Virus record (IMG/VR): IMGVR_UViG_3300020178_000002
Coordinates: 62,001 to 126,000 of that record
Reading direction: 5' to 3' (one strand)
Length of the DNA: 64,000 bases
From: a virus
Shown here: piece after piece, positions 1 through 9,797 of the stretch
How the letters are laid out: each line of letters begins with the position of its first letter
Position numbering within the stretch: position 1 is the stretch's first letter
The notes under the pieces: model-generated
What the model saw: the letters and a program-made list of their open reading frames with translations, nothing else
Told to the model about the DNA's origin: nothing
The model's database searches: none
Position numbers and translations under genes: made by a program

Positions 1-3000
1 GAAGTCTTTAACAATTTCGCTAAATCTTTAGCTCTGCTTTCTTCTGATGCTCTAAATAAATCAGGATAGTCTTGTCCCAGCTTTTCCATATGCTTAGTTG
101 CAATCTCTGCAGCAAGTCTTCTCGCTTTAATATTCTTAGTATTTCCAGGTATAGTCTCTAGCTTTGAGCTATCCTCTAAGGGCTGTCCATTCAGGTAAAA
201 ATCAGAGGGGTAACCTGTAGGTATCTTGTTCCTTTGTCTAAATACAAAAGGTCTTATTTGAGCAAGGGTGGAAGTAGGCTTATATTTTTTAGTGATAGTT
301 GTAGTTAAGACATTAATTAAGTTAGTCCGAAAAGAGTTACCAAAGCTATCACTAGACTCCCAAGCAGTGGGGTCTAGCTTTCTTCCTACCTCGACCTCTT
401 TTTGCTCTATTGTTTGATTGACTTGGAATGTTAAAGTTTTGATGTCTTTTGTAGGAACATATTCAAAGCCATTTGTATATAAGGTTCTGGTGTTAATCCC
501 TGCTACGACTTTTCCTCTTTCTTCTTTAACAAGCACATTGTCTTTTCCATGAAGTGGGTCGGAAACAACCATACTGATCCTTGTCGGGTCTGCAATGCCT
601 GGAGGGTCAAACCTTAAATCTGGAACAACACCCTCTGTTTCTTCACTGACTGAAGGGATATATGGTCCTTGATGCTCTCTACTAGGATGTGAACAAGAAT
701 AGTATCTGTAATAGCCAGGTAGGTGAGGGGCAAAGCTACTTTTCTTGTTATCAAGCTGTCTTAGTATGTCAGCTAAATTAAGACCATCATCTTGACCTTG
801 GTTTTGATCTGTTTGTTTTCTTAGTTCTAGTATCAAGTCATAGAGAGTAAAGGTGGGGTCACTACCATTATTTGTTAGACCTTCAAGAGCCTTCTTAAAT
901 TCTTTCTCTGCACTTTCTAGTATTCTTTTAGCTTTAGCTTCGTTTGTAGAAGCAAGTTTACCTTTACCTAGTAGCTTTGAAGCTTTTTCCCTAGCAGATC
1001 TTTTTCTAGAGGCTGCCTTTTCTAAAGCAGATTCCCCTAATATGATACTCTTAGACTTGGCTTGCTTTTTACTTATTCTGTTAGTTACGACTCGACCATT
1101 TTTCAGCTTTCGTAAATAAGGAGATCTTTCTTTCTCTAAGCCTAGAGTTCCCTCTCTTCTTCCTATTTTAAAAGTCCATGGGCCTTCAAATAAACTACCA
1201 CCTTCTACTGTCTTTATAATGCCATACCTTTTACCCTCAATAAGAAGCATGTTTCTATATGCCTGTCTAGCCTCTGTTCCAAGATAACCCATGTTCTGGT
1301 ACTCGATAGCATTTTTAAATGCTTCAGGGCTCATTTTAAAGGGGTCTAGAGCCATGACTACATTAGGGAAGCCTATTCTCTTTTTAACTGTGATTTTCTC
1401 TCCATAACTATTCTCCCTAGATTCAGTAGCATAGATGCTTTTCTCTGGAAGACTTGTATCTGCAAGATCGACAGCTTCAGAAGGGTTTTCTGCATAGCTG
1501 ACTTCAGTTCGACCAGGTGGGATAAACTTTTTCCTTTGGGCAGAGAGTGTCAATCCTGTAGTACACTCACCACCATAAGAAAAGTTATGAGAAACAGATT
1601 CAACATAATAGAAGCAATCATTCTCTTCTACATAGATAGGATAACCTGGCTTTAATTCTGGTCTTAGAGGAATAGTTATGCTGCAACCCTCTGTTGCTTT
1701 GTTAGCATTATCTAAAGCAACTACAGAAGCATAGAATGCTTTTCGAGCGGAATTGTAGAATGTTGTGTCAAAGGACAGGCTCTTCCATCCATACTTGGCA
1801 ACAAGCTTGTAGTCTACATACATTCCTTTTACACCCCATTCACCTTCAAGGTTAGTTCCCTTTAAGTTCCTAAAAGGACCACCAGAACAAATGACATAGG
1901 TAAATTCGGGTTCATTGTGTTCATAACTGATAGATATAGTGTCTTCTCTATTAATCCTATATATTCTATCTTCACTCGTATCCATATTATACATAGGGGG
2001 TTTGAATACAAGATCTCCATCCATATCTTGATAAAACTCATATCCTACTTTTTCAGCAACTTCTTGAGCTAAACTCAACTTACTGCTGAACTGTGACTCC
2101 CAAAAGTTAACCTGTCCTAATGAACCAAGATCAGTAATGAAGCTCTGTAGAGATAAGATATTAACAGCATCTTCTTTTTCACCTATGATAGAAGGAAGCT
2201 GTCTAACATCTAAAGTACGCAAGGTTCTACCTTGAGGGTCATGTGCTATGAACCCAGCTTTCATTAAGTTTGAAAGAGCACCTTTTTTAGCTTTACTATG
2301 TGGCTTAAGCTGTTCCTTAACAACTTTCTTAAATTCATTGTCCCTACCCTCAGGAGTAGTGTCCACCAAGATACTTTGCTCTAAAAGTGTGTAAGCCCTA
2401 CCAGAAGCACCGAACATTCTTAAACCATAAAGACCATTGCCCCACCTATTTTCTAGGTATCTTAAGTAAAGAGAATACTTTTGTTGCCCTGTTGAGATTT
2501 TACTAAGTAAGTTGTTCTTCTTTTGGAGAGCAAAGCCTGTACCCTCTGGAGAACCACCAGTGTCTCTATAAAGGTCATATATAATTTGGTGGGCTGTCAT
2601 ATTTGTATATACATGACCATTTAAACTAATAGACCCTCTAGCTTCTTTAGGGTTTGCAGCAAAGAATCCCTGTTCAGTATTTATCATCTGGCTATTCCAC
2701 ATACTTAAGATGTTGTTTGTGGAAATACTAATAGAATAAGAGTTGTCTTTATTGTCAATGCTCACAGCACTAATGAAACCATGAAAGACAGGATAATAAG
2801 GTCTGGTTTCAATGCTATTTAAATCAATCTCTTCACTACCCTCTCCCGTAGAAAGTGTTGCAACTGCACTATCTGCTTTCAGAGAAAGGTCTTTAGTCTT
2901 AAAAAACCCCCTAAAAAAGACTTTAATCTCAATGCCTGTTTCAAGAATGAATTTACCATCAACATAGACAACATCCCCATAACTTTTTGGGATGACTAAG

Positions 3001-3224
3001 TTAATGCTACAACTAGCTCCACCACTATCAATCCCACCACCTACTGAAACAGAAGTTATGAAAGAAGAGAAATCTATTTTATTTTTGCAAGTAGGACAGC
3101 CTGGTAATGTCGTATTTCCATTAAACTGAACAATGGCATCTGGTGTCCATGATACAACTGTCCTATATTTATTCTGTATGTCTAGTGACCAAGATCCTGC
3201 AAATGGCCTTTTATCTACTTTCAT
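1..3224 (-). CDS. Tail hub-like structural protein (3' end outside window)
   Basis: An open frame runs from the ATG at 3224 (AAAGGA Shine-Dalgarno just upstream) off the left edge, giving at least 1074 residues. Around residue 540 the protein reads YYVESVSHNFSYGG followed by a beta-strand ending in LTLSAQR. This layout resembles the beta-barrel domain of phage hub proteins of the gp27/gpD/VgrG type, where the residue pattern precedes the tail-tip spike. The second half is rich in Lys/Ala helices and then low-complexity polar sequence. It is the last gene seen in the minus-strand tail operon after tape measure and two tail-tip proteins, the usual position of a hub. Seen: sequence and position. 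Inferred: hub role. A baseplate or tail-tip protein of another kind is possible. Confidence 0.6.
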   Translation of the reverse strand, partial: MKVDKRPFAGSWSLDIQNKYRTVVSWTPDAIVQFNGNTTLPGCPTCKNKIDFSSFITSVSVGGGIDSGGASCSINLVIPKSYGDVVYVDGKFILETGIEIKVFFRGFFKTKDLSLKADSAVATLSTGEGSEEIDLNSIETRPYYPVFHGFISAVSIDNKDNSYSISISTNNILSMWNSQMINTEQGFFAANPKEARGSISLNGHVYTNMTAHQIIYDLYRDTGGSPEGTGFALQKKNNLLSKISTGQQKYSLYLRYLENRWGNGLYGLRMFGASGRAYTLLEQSILVDTTPEGRDNEFKKVVKEQLKPHSKAKKGALSNLMKAGFIAHDPQGRTLRTLDVRQLPSIIGEKEDAVNILSLQSFITDLGSLGQVNFWESQFSSKLSLAQEVAEKVGYEFYQDMDGDLVFKPPMYNMDTSEDRIYRINREDTISISYEHNEPEFTYVICSGGPFRNLKGTNLEGEWGVKGMYVDYKLVAKYGWKSLSFDTTFYNSARKAFYASVVALDNANKATEGCSITIPLRPELKPGYPIYVEENDCFYYVESVSHNFSYGGECTTGLTLSAQRKKFIPPGRTEVSYAENPSEAVDLADTSLPEKSIYATESRENSYGEKITVKKRIGFPNVVMALDPFKMSPEAFKNAIEYQNMGYLGTEARQAYRNMLLIEGKRYGIIKTVEGGSLFEGPWTFKIGRREGTLGLEKERSPYLRKLKNGRVVTNRISKKQAKSKSIILGESALEKAASRKRSAREKASKLLGKGKLASTNEAKAKRILESAEKEFKKALEGLTNNGSDPTFTLYDLILELRKQTDQNQGQDDGLNLADILRQLDNKKSSFAPHLPGYYRYYSCSHPSREHQGPYIPSVSEETEGVVPDLRFDPPGIADPTRISMVVSDPLHGKDNVLVKEERGKVVAGINTRTLYTNGFEYVPTKDIKTLTFQVNQTIEQKEVEVGRKLDPTAWESSDSFGNSFRTNLINVLTTTITKKYKPTSTLAQIRPFVFRQRNKIPTGYPSDFYLNGQPLEDSSKLETIPGNTKNIKARRLAAEIATKHMEKLGQDYPDLFRASEESRAKDLAKLLKT

Positions 3225-3235
3225 TTTTAGATCCT

Positions 3236-4252
3236 TTAACTAAAGTCATAATCATCTTCTTGAGGTTGCAACTCTTGAGAAGCATCCTTTTCCAAAACAG
3301 ATTTCTTAGTATTGAACAAATTAGGTGTAGGCTCATGCATAGGTAGCAAGAAGTTTCTAGTTTCAAAACCTTCTTGAGTATGTTTGTAAACTTCAAAATC
3401 CATTGAGAATTCGATGCCACCATTTTGTTGGCTTTCTCCAACAGAAAAACTTAGAGAAGTTATTCTACCTGTCCACCTTTGACCATCATAATATATGCTT
3501 TGAGTACCAACAGCATGGTTTGCCCTACTTCTCCCAAGTACATCACGAATCGCAGCACTGTTTCTATAAACAGCAAGGATGTTCATGAGCTGTCTCCACC
3601 CAGCACTGTCTCTCCTTGAAGCAAATTGTAAACCTGTCAACCCTGATACATTACCATTTATATCTACAAGCTCTCTTCTAGCCCTACCTGCTATAAAAGC
3701 ACCTATGGTACAGCTTATTTGTATCTTTACAATTTGCTCTCCCCACCTATAAAAGACAAATCCATACCTCGTGGACTCAGAGAAGTTTTGAACGCTCTCA
3801 TAAGAAAATCCCATTGTAGTTGGGTTTATTAAAAAAACAATTGGAGGTGTTGCTCTGATTTGTCTGTCTTGAGTGGCAATAGATATAAGTTGATCTCTAT
3901 CAACAAGACCTGCATCCACCCTTGACTCTAGCCCATTAACTCTGCCACCTCTTATAGGAGATTTTGCAAATGTAGGGATTCTAGGGCTGTACTTTAAATC
4001 CTCATAAGACCTTATCCCTGCCATTCCAGGAGAAGAATATCTAGCACCACTAAAAGGCTTCTTCTTCCCTGATTTAACATAGTCACCCATAAAAGGTGCA
4101 TCTATTGTTAAAACAAAAGGAGACATAGATCTAAGATGCTGTTGATTTGTAGGATCTAAAGGAATTGTCCCATCGTTGTCTTCTGGGAATAAGAAAAAGT
4201 CTTCAGAAGTAGGAAGCTGAAGAAAAGGCTGTGTGTCTATGGTAGCTTTCAT
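3236..4252 (-). CDS. Tail-tip/baseplate protein, paralog A
   Basis: A protein of 338 residues, started by ATG with GGAGG eight bases upstream. The C-terminal two thirds align by eye with the neighbouring 200-residue product. Shared elements are NPxxxxxxY near the domain start, F/YYRWGxxxxxxxxS then GAFI, TGL, RRD, a helix with LLA/NILAVYxNxxxIxD, and a closing WxGxxxSFSV segment. The first 120 residues are specific to this copy and Pro/Arg rich. Position between tape measure and hub suggests a tail-completion or hub-connector protein of the kind that closes the tube at the distal end. The paralogy is seen; the exact role is inferred. Eleven bases separate its stop from the next gene. Confidence 0.6.
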   Translation of the reverse strand: MKATIDTQPFLQLPTSEDFFLFPEDNDGTIPLDPTNQQHLRSMSPFVLTIDAPFMGDYVKSGKKKPFSGARYSSPGMAGIRSYEDLKYSPRIPTFAKSPIRGGRVNGLESRVDAGLVDRDQLISIATQDRQIRATPPIVFLINPTTMGFSYESVQNFSESTRYGFVFYRWGEQIVKIQISCTIGAFIAGRARRELVDINGNVSGLTGLQFASRRDSAGWRQLMNILAVYRNSAAIRDVLGRSRANHAVGTQSIYYDGQRWTGRITSLSFSVGESQQNGGIEFSMDFEVYKHTQEGFETRNFLLPMHEPTPNLFNTKKSVLEKDASQELQPQEDDYDFS

Positions 4253-4254
4253 TA

Positions 4255-4857
4255 TTAAAGCCTCCTAATAGATTGACTTCTTACACCATGATATTCTCTC
4301 TCAACCTGCATAGCGAGACTTACCTTAAACTGATAAGGAGTGGTTGCATCGTCTGTCACACTGAAAGATTGAAACCAGCCAAACCAAGTACCACCATCAA
4401 AGGTCACTTTAATCTTACCCTGTAAGACAATTTGACCGATACTGTCATAAATAGACCCATTGCTATGGAACATCGCTAAAAGGTCTAAATACTTGTCATA
4501 AGTAATAGTATCTCTACGAGTACCACCTATGTTAGTACCACCCTCTTCTAAAGCAACAGGTCCTGTGATAGCACTTAAGCCTGTATAGGGTCTAATAAAA
4601 GCACCAGAAGCAACATCTATACTCAAAGTGGTAGGTTCATCCCCCCAATAGTATTCAACAAAACCATGTAGTGTCTGACTCATAGACCTTTGTTTTGTGT
4701 ACTTGTATTCTATTTGCTCTGGGTTTGCGTGTAGAGTCAGCTTTATGTCATCTGGCAATAAAGAAGTCATCCCATCAGGACTAACAATATCAAAGATAAA
4801 AGGTCTTATTCCTAAGTTAGCATTTTCAATGTCTTTAGTTATGTGAGATTTTATCAT
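4255..4857 (-). CDS. Tail-tip/baseplate protein, paralog B
   Basis: A protein of 200 residues. Its ATG overlaps the stop of the tape-measure gene in an ATGA tetranucleotide, pointing to translational coupling, with AGGGA upstream. It is a shorter version of the downstream paralog: NPEQIEYKYT, YYWGDEPTTLSID, SGAFI, RRD, LLAMFHSNGSIYD and WFGWFQSFSV follow in the same order. The domain seems beta-rich without catalytic motifs. The tandem pair next to the tape measure suggests two related rings at the tube end. I cannot name a family with confidence. Confidence 0.6.
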   Translation of the reverse strand: MIKSHITKDIENANLGIRPFIFDIVSPDGMTSLLPDDIKLTLHANPEQIEYKYTKQRSMSQTLHGFVEYYWGDEPTTLSIDVASGAFIRPYTGLSAITGPVALEEGGTNIGGTRRDTITYDKYLDLLAMFHSNGSIYDSIGQIVLQGKIKVTFDGGTWFGWFQSFSVTDDATTPYQFKVSLAMQVEREYHGVRSQSIRRL

Positions 4858-7800
4858 TTGCTATATCCCTGAACAGAGTTCTTGAGTTTATTTATTTCTC
4901 TAACTACTTCTTGAGCAACTGCTTCTGGATTCTTAGCACCATTAACAGAAATGTTAGCATTGATAGTATTGCCACCAAGCATATTCTGTATAGGACCATT
5001 GTCCTTGAAAGCCATTACGGAGTCTTTGCTATTTATTGGATATATTTTTCCTTTAGAATAGAACCCATCGTTAAGCTTGACTCCCATTTCTAGCAGTTGG
5101 CTACCTGTATATCCATATCCCTCAAGGTCTGCTCTTGCTATGTTTCGCTGGTTAATTCTCTTTGCAAGCTCAGTTGAGCTCTCATTGTCTCCATATTTCA
5201 AGCCGATGGTACTTGCTAAGGTTTTTAATTTGCTTCTCTTTTCTACTTCCAAAGCTAACTCAGCAGCTCTCTTTGCCTCTTTTTCTTTTTCTTGCTTTAT
5301 AGAGCCATCTTTCATTATGGCTTTCTCTTCCTCTACAGCAGACTTCTTTGAATTATTTGGTTCACCAGCTTCAGCAAGTATCTCAAGGTATTTGTTTGAG
5401 TCTTCCATCGCATTTAGAGTTTGATTGCCTTCTTTAGTCTCTGATTCATATGCTACTGTCTGCCCACCTTTTAGATACATATCACCTTTTTTAGTATAGC
5501 CAGCTCTTGCTGCCAACTCTTCTGTACTAGCCACATGAACTTCCCCAGCTACCATTGTAGCACCAGCTTTTTTCCTCTCTCGGGCGATGTCTGCATCGAA
5601 CTTCTTTTGAGACTCACTTTTTTCACTTGAGTAAACTTTGGTGGCTTTCATTGCCTCCATTGCAGAATTGTTTCTAAGACTTGCTGTAGTTTGCTTCCCA
5701 TCAAAGCTATAAGTGTTAAGAACTTTAATCTGCTCTGAGACTACCCTGCTTGCTCGATTCAGATCTTCAAAATCTTTTTGCTCTTGTGCTAACTTATCTT
5801 TAAGAAACTGTTTTTTCTTGGGGTCTTTAGTTCGAGCTAATTCAGCCTCAGTTTTAGAAAGAGATTTATGCTTCTCTCTAGTTCTTTCTATTATGCCTTC
5901 TTTTCTAGAGTTAAGATCTGTAATGAGGTCTTTTTTGAGAGCTTTTGTTTCCTCAGATTCGTCAGAGCCTTTTGAAAAACTCCAGCTAACTAAAGACATA
6001 AGAGCACTAGAGATGTCCATTAAGATCTGTCCAAGATATGCATTGATCTTATCAGCAACACTTACAGTGGCACTAACCTGTTCTCTCAATAGTTGTTCTT
6101 GAGTGAGATCAGCTTTTCCACTTTTGTTAATAGTTTCACTCTGGGCTAAAATAAAAGTAGAGATGTCATCCACCAGAGCCCCCGATTTAGTCATCAGCTT
6201 TCCATCTTTAGTTTTTAGACCCATGTTGGCTAGTCTTTCTTCATCTTCTTTTGAAATGTCTTTTTTCTTTGCCAACCTTTTCGCAGTACGAAGTTGACCT
6301 TTATAAACCTCTTGCAAGTCTTCAAATTGTTGCATTTGATCTTTATTCAAGTCAGTGAACTTCATCATTTGTTCTTTTTCTAGATCAGACATTGTAGCTA
6401 GAGTCCTACCTCCTAGATGAGTTTCAAGTCTTGCATATTGTGCAGCTAGACCAGCACCTGCACCCATAGCATCTAAACCCTCTGAAATATCTGTCCTACT
6501 TGCATTCTTATCAGCACCCAGAGCGAGGTCTATAGTATTTGAAAGCTCTCTACCTAAACCTGCTGTTTCTTCACGCTCTGCTAACTCTCCAAGTATATCT
6601 TCTATCTGTGTTTGCGACATATTTTGAATTGACTTAATAAGACCTTCATTGCTAGTAGTATCTATCTTAGCTTTGTTTAAGATACTCATTCCTTTTTCAC
6701 TTTTACCAAAAGTCCCCAATAAAGCATCCGCAGATCTTTTGGCTTCTGCATCCAATATTTTCTTTAACTTTTTAGGGTTCGTAAGCATTTGTCTTTTTAT
6801 TTGCTCGAGATAACCCTCTGATTTTAAGTTAGCTATATTACTAAGGAAGCCAGAGACTCCATCTGGACCAACGATCTTACCTAATCTTATAAATAAAGAA
6901 CCTGCTTCTTTGCTTCTTAGATTCATATTATCAAGAGTGCTTGTTAAGTTTTTAACTTTTTCATAGAAGTTGTTAGTAGAATATCCAGTTTGAATTGCCA
7001 TATCTCTAATATCAGCAAAGTCACTTACCATGCTTTTCAATGCTGACCCATCTTTTATAGAGACACCTATTTCATAAGCAAAAGACTCTGCTCTGCTAAC
7101 AGCTTCCTCCATAGTAATGCCCATCAAGACTGATGACTCTTTAAGCTTGACCATTTGATTTTGCATTGCTTTAATGCCTTGCTCACCACCACCCAGAGCT
7201 CTAAATCCTAAATTTGCAGCGTCTAAAGATCCAGCTAGACTTACAACCTCATCACTAGTCATCCCTAAAGTGTTTAAGAAAGACCCTCTGGTAAATGCTT
7301 TTCTAACATCTTTTAGACTTCCTGCCAGATCTCCTTGTTTGACAGCCATCATGTCTGTAGCCGAGATACCTTCAAGGAGAGACTTGTTCATATCTTTAAC
7401 TTTGCCTTCAGCCATCACAAAGAGTGAAACAACAGCAGCAAGTCCACCACCTACCACGGCAAATACTTTGGCGAGTTTTGCCAAAGAAGCTGCAGCTTTC
7501 ATAAAGCCTTTTGCTTTAGTATCATCTGTTTCTTGAGATGCCTTTTGCTCTAACTTCCCAGCTTGTAAGCTTGCGAAATTACTTAAAGACCCAAATAAAC
7601 TTTTAGGTAGATCAGAGAGGTCGCTAACTTTACTCTCTAAGAGATCCATCCCTTTGTTAAGAGAGCCCATTAATTTTTCTTCAAAGATATAACCAGCTTT
7701 ACCAAGTTCTTCAACTTTTGCTTTTCTGTCTTCAAGATCTTGCATATATGCTTGGCTTGATTTCTCAAGCAACTTATTATATTCGACAATTTCTTTTTTG

Positions 7801-8153
7801 CTTTGTTTTTGCCTATCTGCAATGGTCTTAAAAGATGAGGTCACACTAGCAAGTTGTGCTTTGGCAGCGTTTAATGCCACCTCGTCACCCTCCCTTTTTG
7901 CTTTTTTGGACATTTTCTGAAACTTGTCGACCTGATTCATCATCAATTTAAGCTGGCTATCTAAGCTATCCCCAAAGCCTTTTAACATTCTAGTTTGGGC
8001 TTCGTTATTTCGATCTGATGCTTTGCTTTGAAGATCTCTGATTTCACCAGCAATCTCTGCAGCTTCTTTCATGGAGTCTACAGATTTCTTAAAGACATCT
8101 GTCTTTGCAGCTTTATCTAAGGATTCAAAAAGCTTTGTGTAGTCTGTAGCCAT
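4854..8153 (-). CDS. Tail tape measure protein
   Basis: A protein of 1099 residues, mostly alpha-helical and rich in Lys, Glu, Ala and Ser, with long charged coiled-coil stretches in residues 1-220 and 700-950. A clear hydrophobic segment lies at about 230-248 (VFAVVGGGLAAVVSLFVMA) and the C-terminus is Gly/Asn rich. Length, helical composition, a central membrane-like segment, and position directly after two small chaperone-like genes and before tail-tip genes are the standard signature of tape measure proteins. Such proteins set tail length and enter the host envelope on ejection. At the usual 1.4-1.5 angstrom per residue the tail would be near 150-160 nm (inference from the family rule). 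No lysozyme or peptidase motif was recognised. Confidence 0.88.
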   Translation of the reverse strand: MATDYTKLFESLDKAAKTDVFKKSVDSMKEAAEIAGEIRDLQSKASDRNNEAQTRMLKGFGDSLDSQLKLMMNQVDKFQKMSKKAKREGDEVALNAAKAQLASVTSSFKTIADRQKQSKKEIVEYNKLLEKSSQAYMQDLEDRKAKVEELGKAGYIFEEKLMGSLNKGMDLLESKVSDLSDLPKSLFGSLSNFASLQAGKLEQKASQETDDTKAKGFMKAAASLAKLAKVFAVVGGGLAAVVSLFVMAEGKVKDMNKSLLEGISATDMMAVKQGDLAGSLKDVRKAFTRGSFLNTLGMTSDEVVSLAGSLDAANLGFRALGGGEQGIKAMQNQMVKLKESSVLMGITMEEAVSRAESFAYEIGVSIKDGSALKSMVSDFADIRDMAIQTGYSTNNFYEKVKNLTSTLDNMNLRSKEAGSLFIRLGKIVGPDGVSGFLSNIANLKSEGYLEQIKRQMLTNPKKLKKILDAEAKRSADALLGTFGKSEKGMSILNKAKIDTTSNEGLIKSIQNMSQTQIEDILGELAEREETAGLGRELSNTIDLALGADKNASRTDISEGLDAMGAGAGLAAQYARLETHLGGRTLATMSDLEKEQMMKFTDLNKDQMQQFEDLQEVYKGQLRTAKRLAKKKDISKEDEERLANMGLKTKDGKLMTKSGALVDDISTFILAQSETINKSGKADLTQEQLLREQVSATVSVADKINAYLGQILMDISSALMSLVSWSFSKGSDESEETKALKKDLITDLNSRKEGIIERTREKHKSLSKTEAELARTKDPKKKQFLKDKLAQEQKDFEDLNRASRVVSEQIKVLNTYSFDGKQTTASLRNNSAMEAMKATKVYSSEKSESQKKFDADIARERKKAGATMVAGEVHVASTEELAARAGYTKKGDMYLKGGQTVAYESETKEGNQTLNAMEDSNKYLEILAEAGEPNNSKKSAVEEEKAIMKDGSIKQEKEKEAKRAAELALEVEKRSKLKTLASTIGLKYGDNESSTELAKRINQRNIARADLEGYGYTGSQLLEMGVKLNDGFYSKGKIYPINSKDSVMAFKDNGPIQNMLGGNTINANISVNGAKNPEAVAQEVVREINKLKNSVQGYSK

Positions 8154-8164
8154 AAGTACCTTCT

Positions 8165-9199
8165 TTAAATTGTGGGTAGTTTCCTGTTTGAGACTTTATC
8201 CATGAGAGAAGTGTTTTCGGATTTAACAAGTTCTCTTGCGTTCAGATACTTATTAGAAAGAAGCATATCATATTCTTCTCCCTCGTTGACCTGAACAGCT
8301 TTTTTAGATTTAACAATCTGATCAATCTCGGTATCAGAGAAAGCTCTAAGAGGTGAAACCATAGATAAACTATTCAGGTTGTCTTTCATCTCTTGGTATT
8401 GGCTTTCTTGGTTAGAAACAAACTTCCGACCATTCCTAAGAAACTCATTTAGCTTTTCTTTGTATTCTCTGATTTTAATATCGTGTTCGTCTTCAACACC
8501 CTCAACCCAGTTATAGTACTCTTTTTGCATATCCTCAGTGATTTTAGATTCTGCATCTTCTCTTTGAATTGCGATGCCTTGTTCAGCTTTTTTTAAGACC
8601 TCTTCTCTATACTTTTCTTCTTTATCTCTTCTTTGTTCCCAATCTTTTTGTACTTTCTTAACCCCTTTAGGGTTCATAGCAGATGCTTCAAAGAAAGTTC
8701 GACTCCATGCATCCTCGACTTGTTCTTTTCTATCTTCAACTTCGTTAAAGCTTATCCACTGCATATGGATTTCACTAAGTTCATTTTTATATGGCATCTT
8801 AAACCCAAATTTGATTGAGTGATTCCACCTTCTCCAGAGATACCTTGAGGTTGAGGTGTAGCAAAAAGCTTCAAAAAAGGTAGATAGCTCGCTGTGTTTT
8901 TCTACAACTTTCCAAAAGTGAGGCATAATCCTTCTTTTGATTTTAGGACATGCCTTAATCTCTTTGAGAAAAGAATAATTGAGGGATTGAGGTATCTCAA
9001 AACCTGCAATGGATTCTAAGCAAACAGCAAGTAAGAAATCTTCTTGATCACTACCTACATCACTGTAATTCAGACTTCTGGAGTAGTCTTCTGGATTAGG
9101 TACTCTGAAAGAGTATTTAGAACCTTTGCAGGTTAGAACCAACCCCTGCCCACCAGTGGATATGTAGTAATATAAGTCATCATAAAACAGTTTGCTCAT
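8165..9199 (-). CDS. Putative tail assembly chaperone, second gene
   Basis: A protein of 344 residues with an N-terminal alpha/beta part and a long charged coiled coil at about 150-270. It begins inside the last 20 bases of the upstream 183-residue gene, in a +1 frame, and has no good Shine-Dalgarno of its own, so coupled re-initiation is likely. In lambda and many phages two overlapping genes just upstream of the tape measure encode chaperones G and GT made by a programmed -1 slip. Here the frames are not related by -1 and I see no convincing slippery heptamer, so a separate start is the simpler reading. The assignment rests on position. Confidence 0.5.
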   Translation of the reverse strand: MSKLFYDDLYYYISTGGQGLVLTCKGSKYSFRVPNPEDYSRSLNYSDVGSDQEDFLLAVCLESIAGFEIPQSLNYSFLKEIKACPKIKRRIMPHFWKVVEKHSELSTFFEAFCYTSTSRYLWRRWNHSIKFGFKMPYKNELSEIHMQWISFNEVEDRKEQVEDAWSRTFFEASAMNPKGVKKVQKDWEQRRDKEEKYREEVLKKAEQGIAIQREDAESKITEDMQKEYYNWVEGVEDEHDIKIREYKEKLNEFLRNGRKFVSNQESQYQEMKDNLNSLSMVSPLRAFSDTEIDQIVKSKKAVQVNEGEEYDMLLSNKYLNARELVKSENTSLMDKVSNRKLPTI

Positions 9200-9731
9200 T
9201 GGAATCTTCTGAAATAGAGTCTAGATTTTGTGCTCGAACAATTTCTTCAGCTCTTTGCTTGAGTTGCTCAGAAGTAGCTTCAGTATCTTCAACATTTAAC
9301 TTTAAAGACTCATCCATCTCGGATTCGATTTCTTCAGAGAGTGTAGTATAAGCTTCAAAGATTTTAGAGATAACAGGCCGACTCCAACTTTCTATGATCT
9401 TCAAAACAGCTTCTTGTCGAGAGATCTTAATAGGAACACCAGAAGCTGTTTTTTCTCCAGTCTCTAGGTCTTTAAGGTTTCTTAAGTCCATAGAGTTTAC
9501 TTGAACAATAGCCCTAGACAAGGTTTCTCGTCTAAAGACATCTGCAAACTCCATAGCAAAAGAAGCATCTTCTGTAATGTCTGGAAGAAGCTTTTGAACT
9601 TCTGTCTCTTCAATAGGTGTTAATATTCTAAGAGTGACAGAAGTACCAACAAGGCTAATTGTTTTTTCTTTTTTACACATCTCTGTTAAAGGAGACATGA
9701 GTTCTTTTAACTCAGATAGATTTAGGCTCAT
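9180..9731 (-). CDS. Putative tail assembly chaperone, first gene
   Basis: A protein of 183 residues, helical and acidic in its C-terminal third. The N-terminal half contains VTLRILTPIEETEVQKLLP followed by helices with RETLSRAIVQVN and a later IIESWSRPVISKIFEAY. This pattern of a short beta start, a TP-E-E helix and a C-terminal helical bundle fits phage tail chaperones that coat the tape measure before tube assembly. It sits between tube and tape measure genes, as expected. It could instead be a small tail-completion protein. Confidence 0.55.
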   Translation of the reverse strand: MSLNLSELKELMSPLTEMCKKEKTISLVGTSVTLRILTPIEETEVQKLLPDITEDASFAMEFADVFRRETLSRAIVQVNSMDLRNLKDLETGEKTASGVPIKISRQEAVLKIIESWSRPVISKIFEAYTTLSEEIESEMDESLKLNVEDTEATSEQLKQRAEEIVRAQNLDSISEDSNEQTVL

Positions 9732-9756
9732 ATTTTATATTATCCTGTATTTTTTA

Positions 9757-9772
9757 AGGGAACGGCTTCCCT
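9757..9772 (-). promoter_or_regulatory. Stem-loop between tube and chaperone genes
   Basis: AGGGAA and TTCCCT form a six-base-pair stem around a four-base loop. It lies between the abundant tail tube gene and the scarce chaperone gene, but no U-run follows on either strand, so it is a weak terminator at most. An RNA-processing or mRNA-stabilising role is equally possible. Confidence 0.35.
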
Positions 9773-9797
9773 ATTGTACCACTTTAAATCTTAAATC

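Noticed and set aside
853-1119. Plus-strand open frame inside the hub-like gene
   Set aside because: Antisense shadow with low-complexity Leu/Ser/Phe composition; the minus frame is continuous and coding-like.
9180-9199. Programmed -1 frameshift between the two chaperone-like genes
   Set aside because: The second frame is +1 relative to the first and no XXXYYYZ slippery site was found; an ATG re-start explains it.
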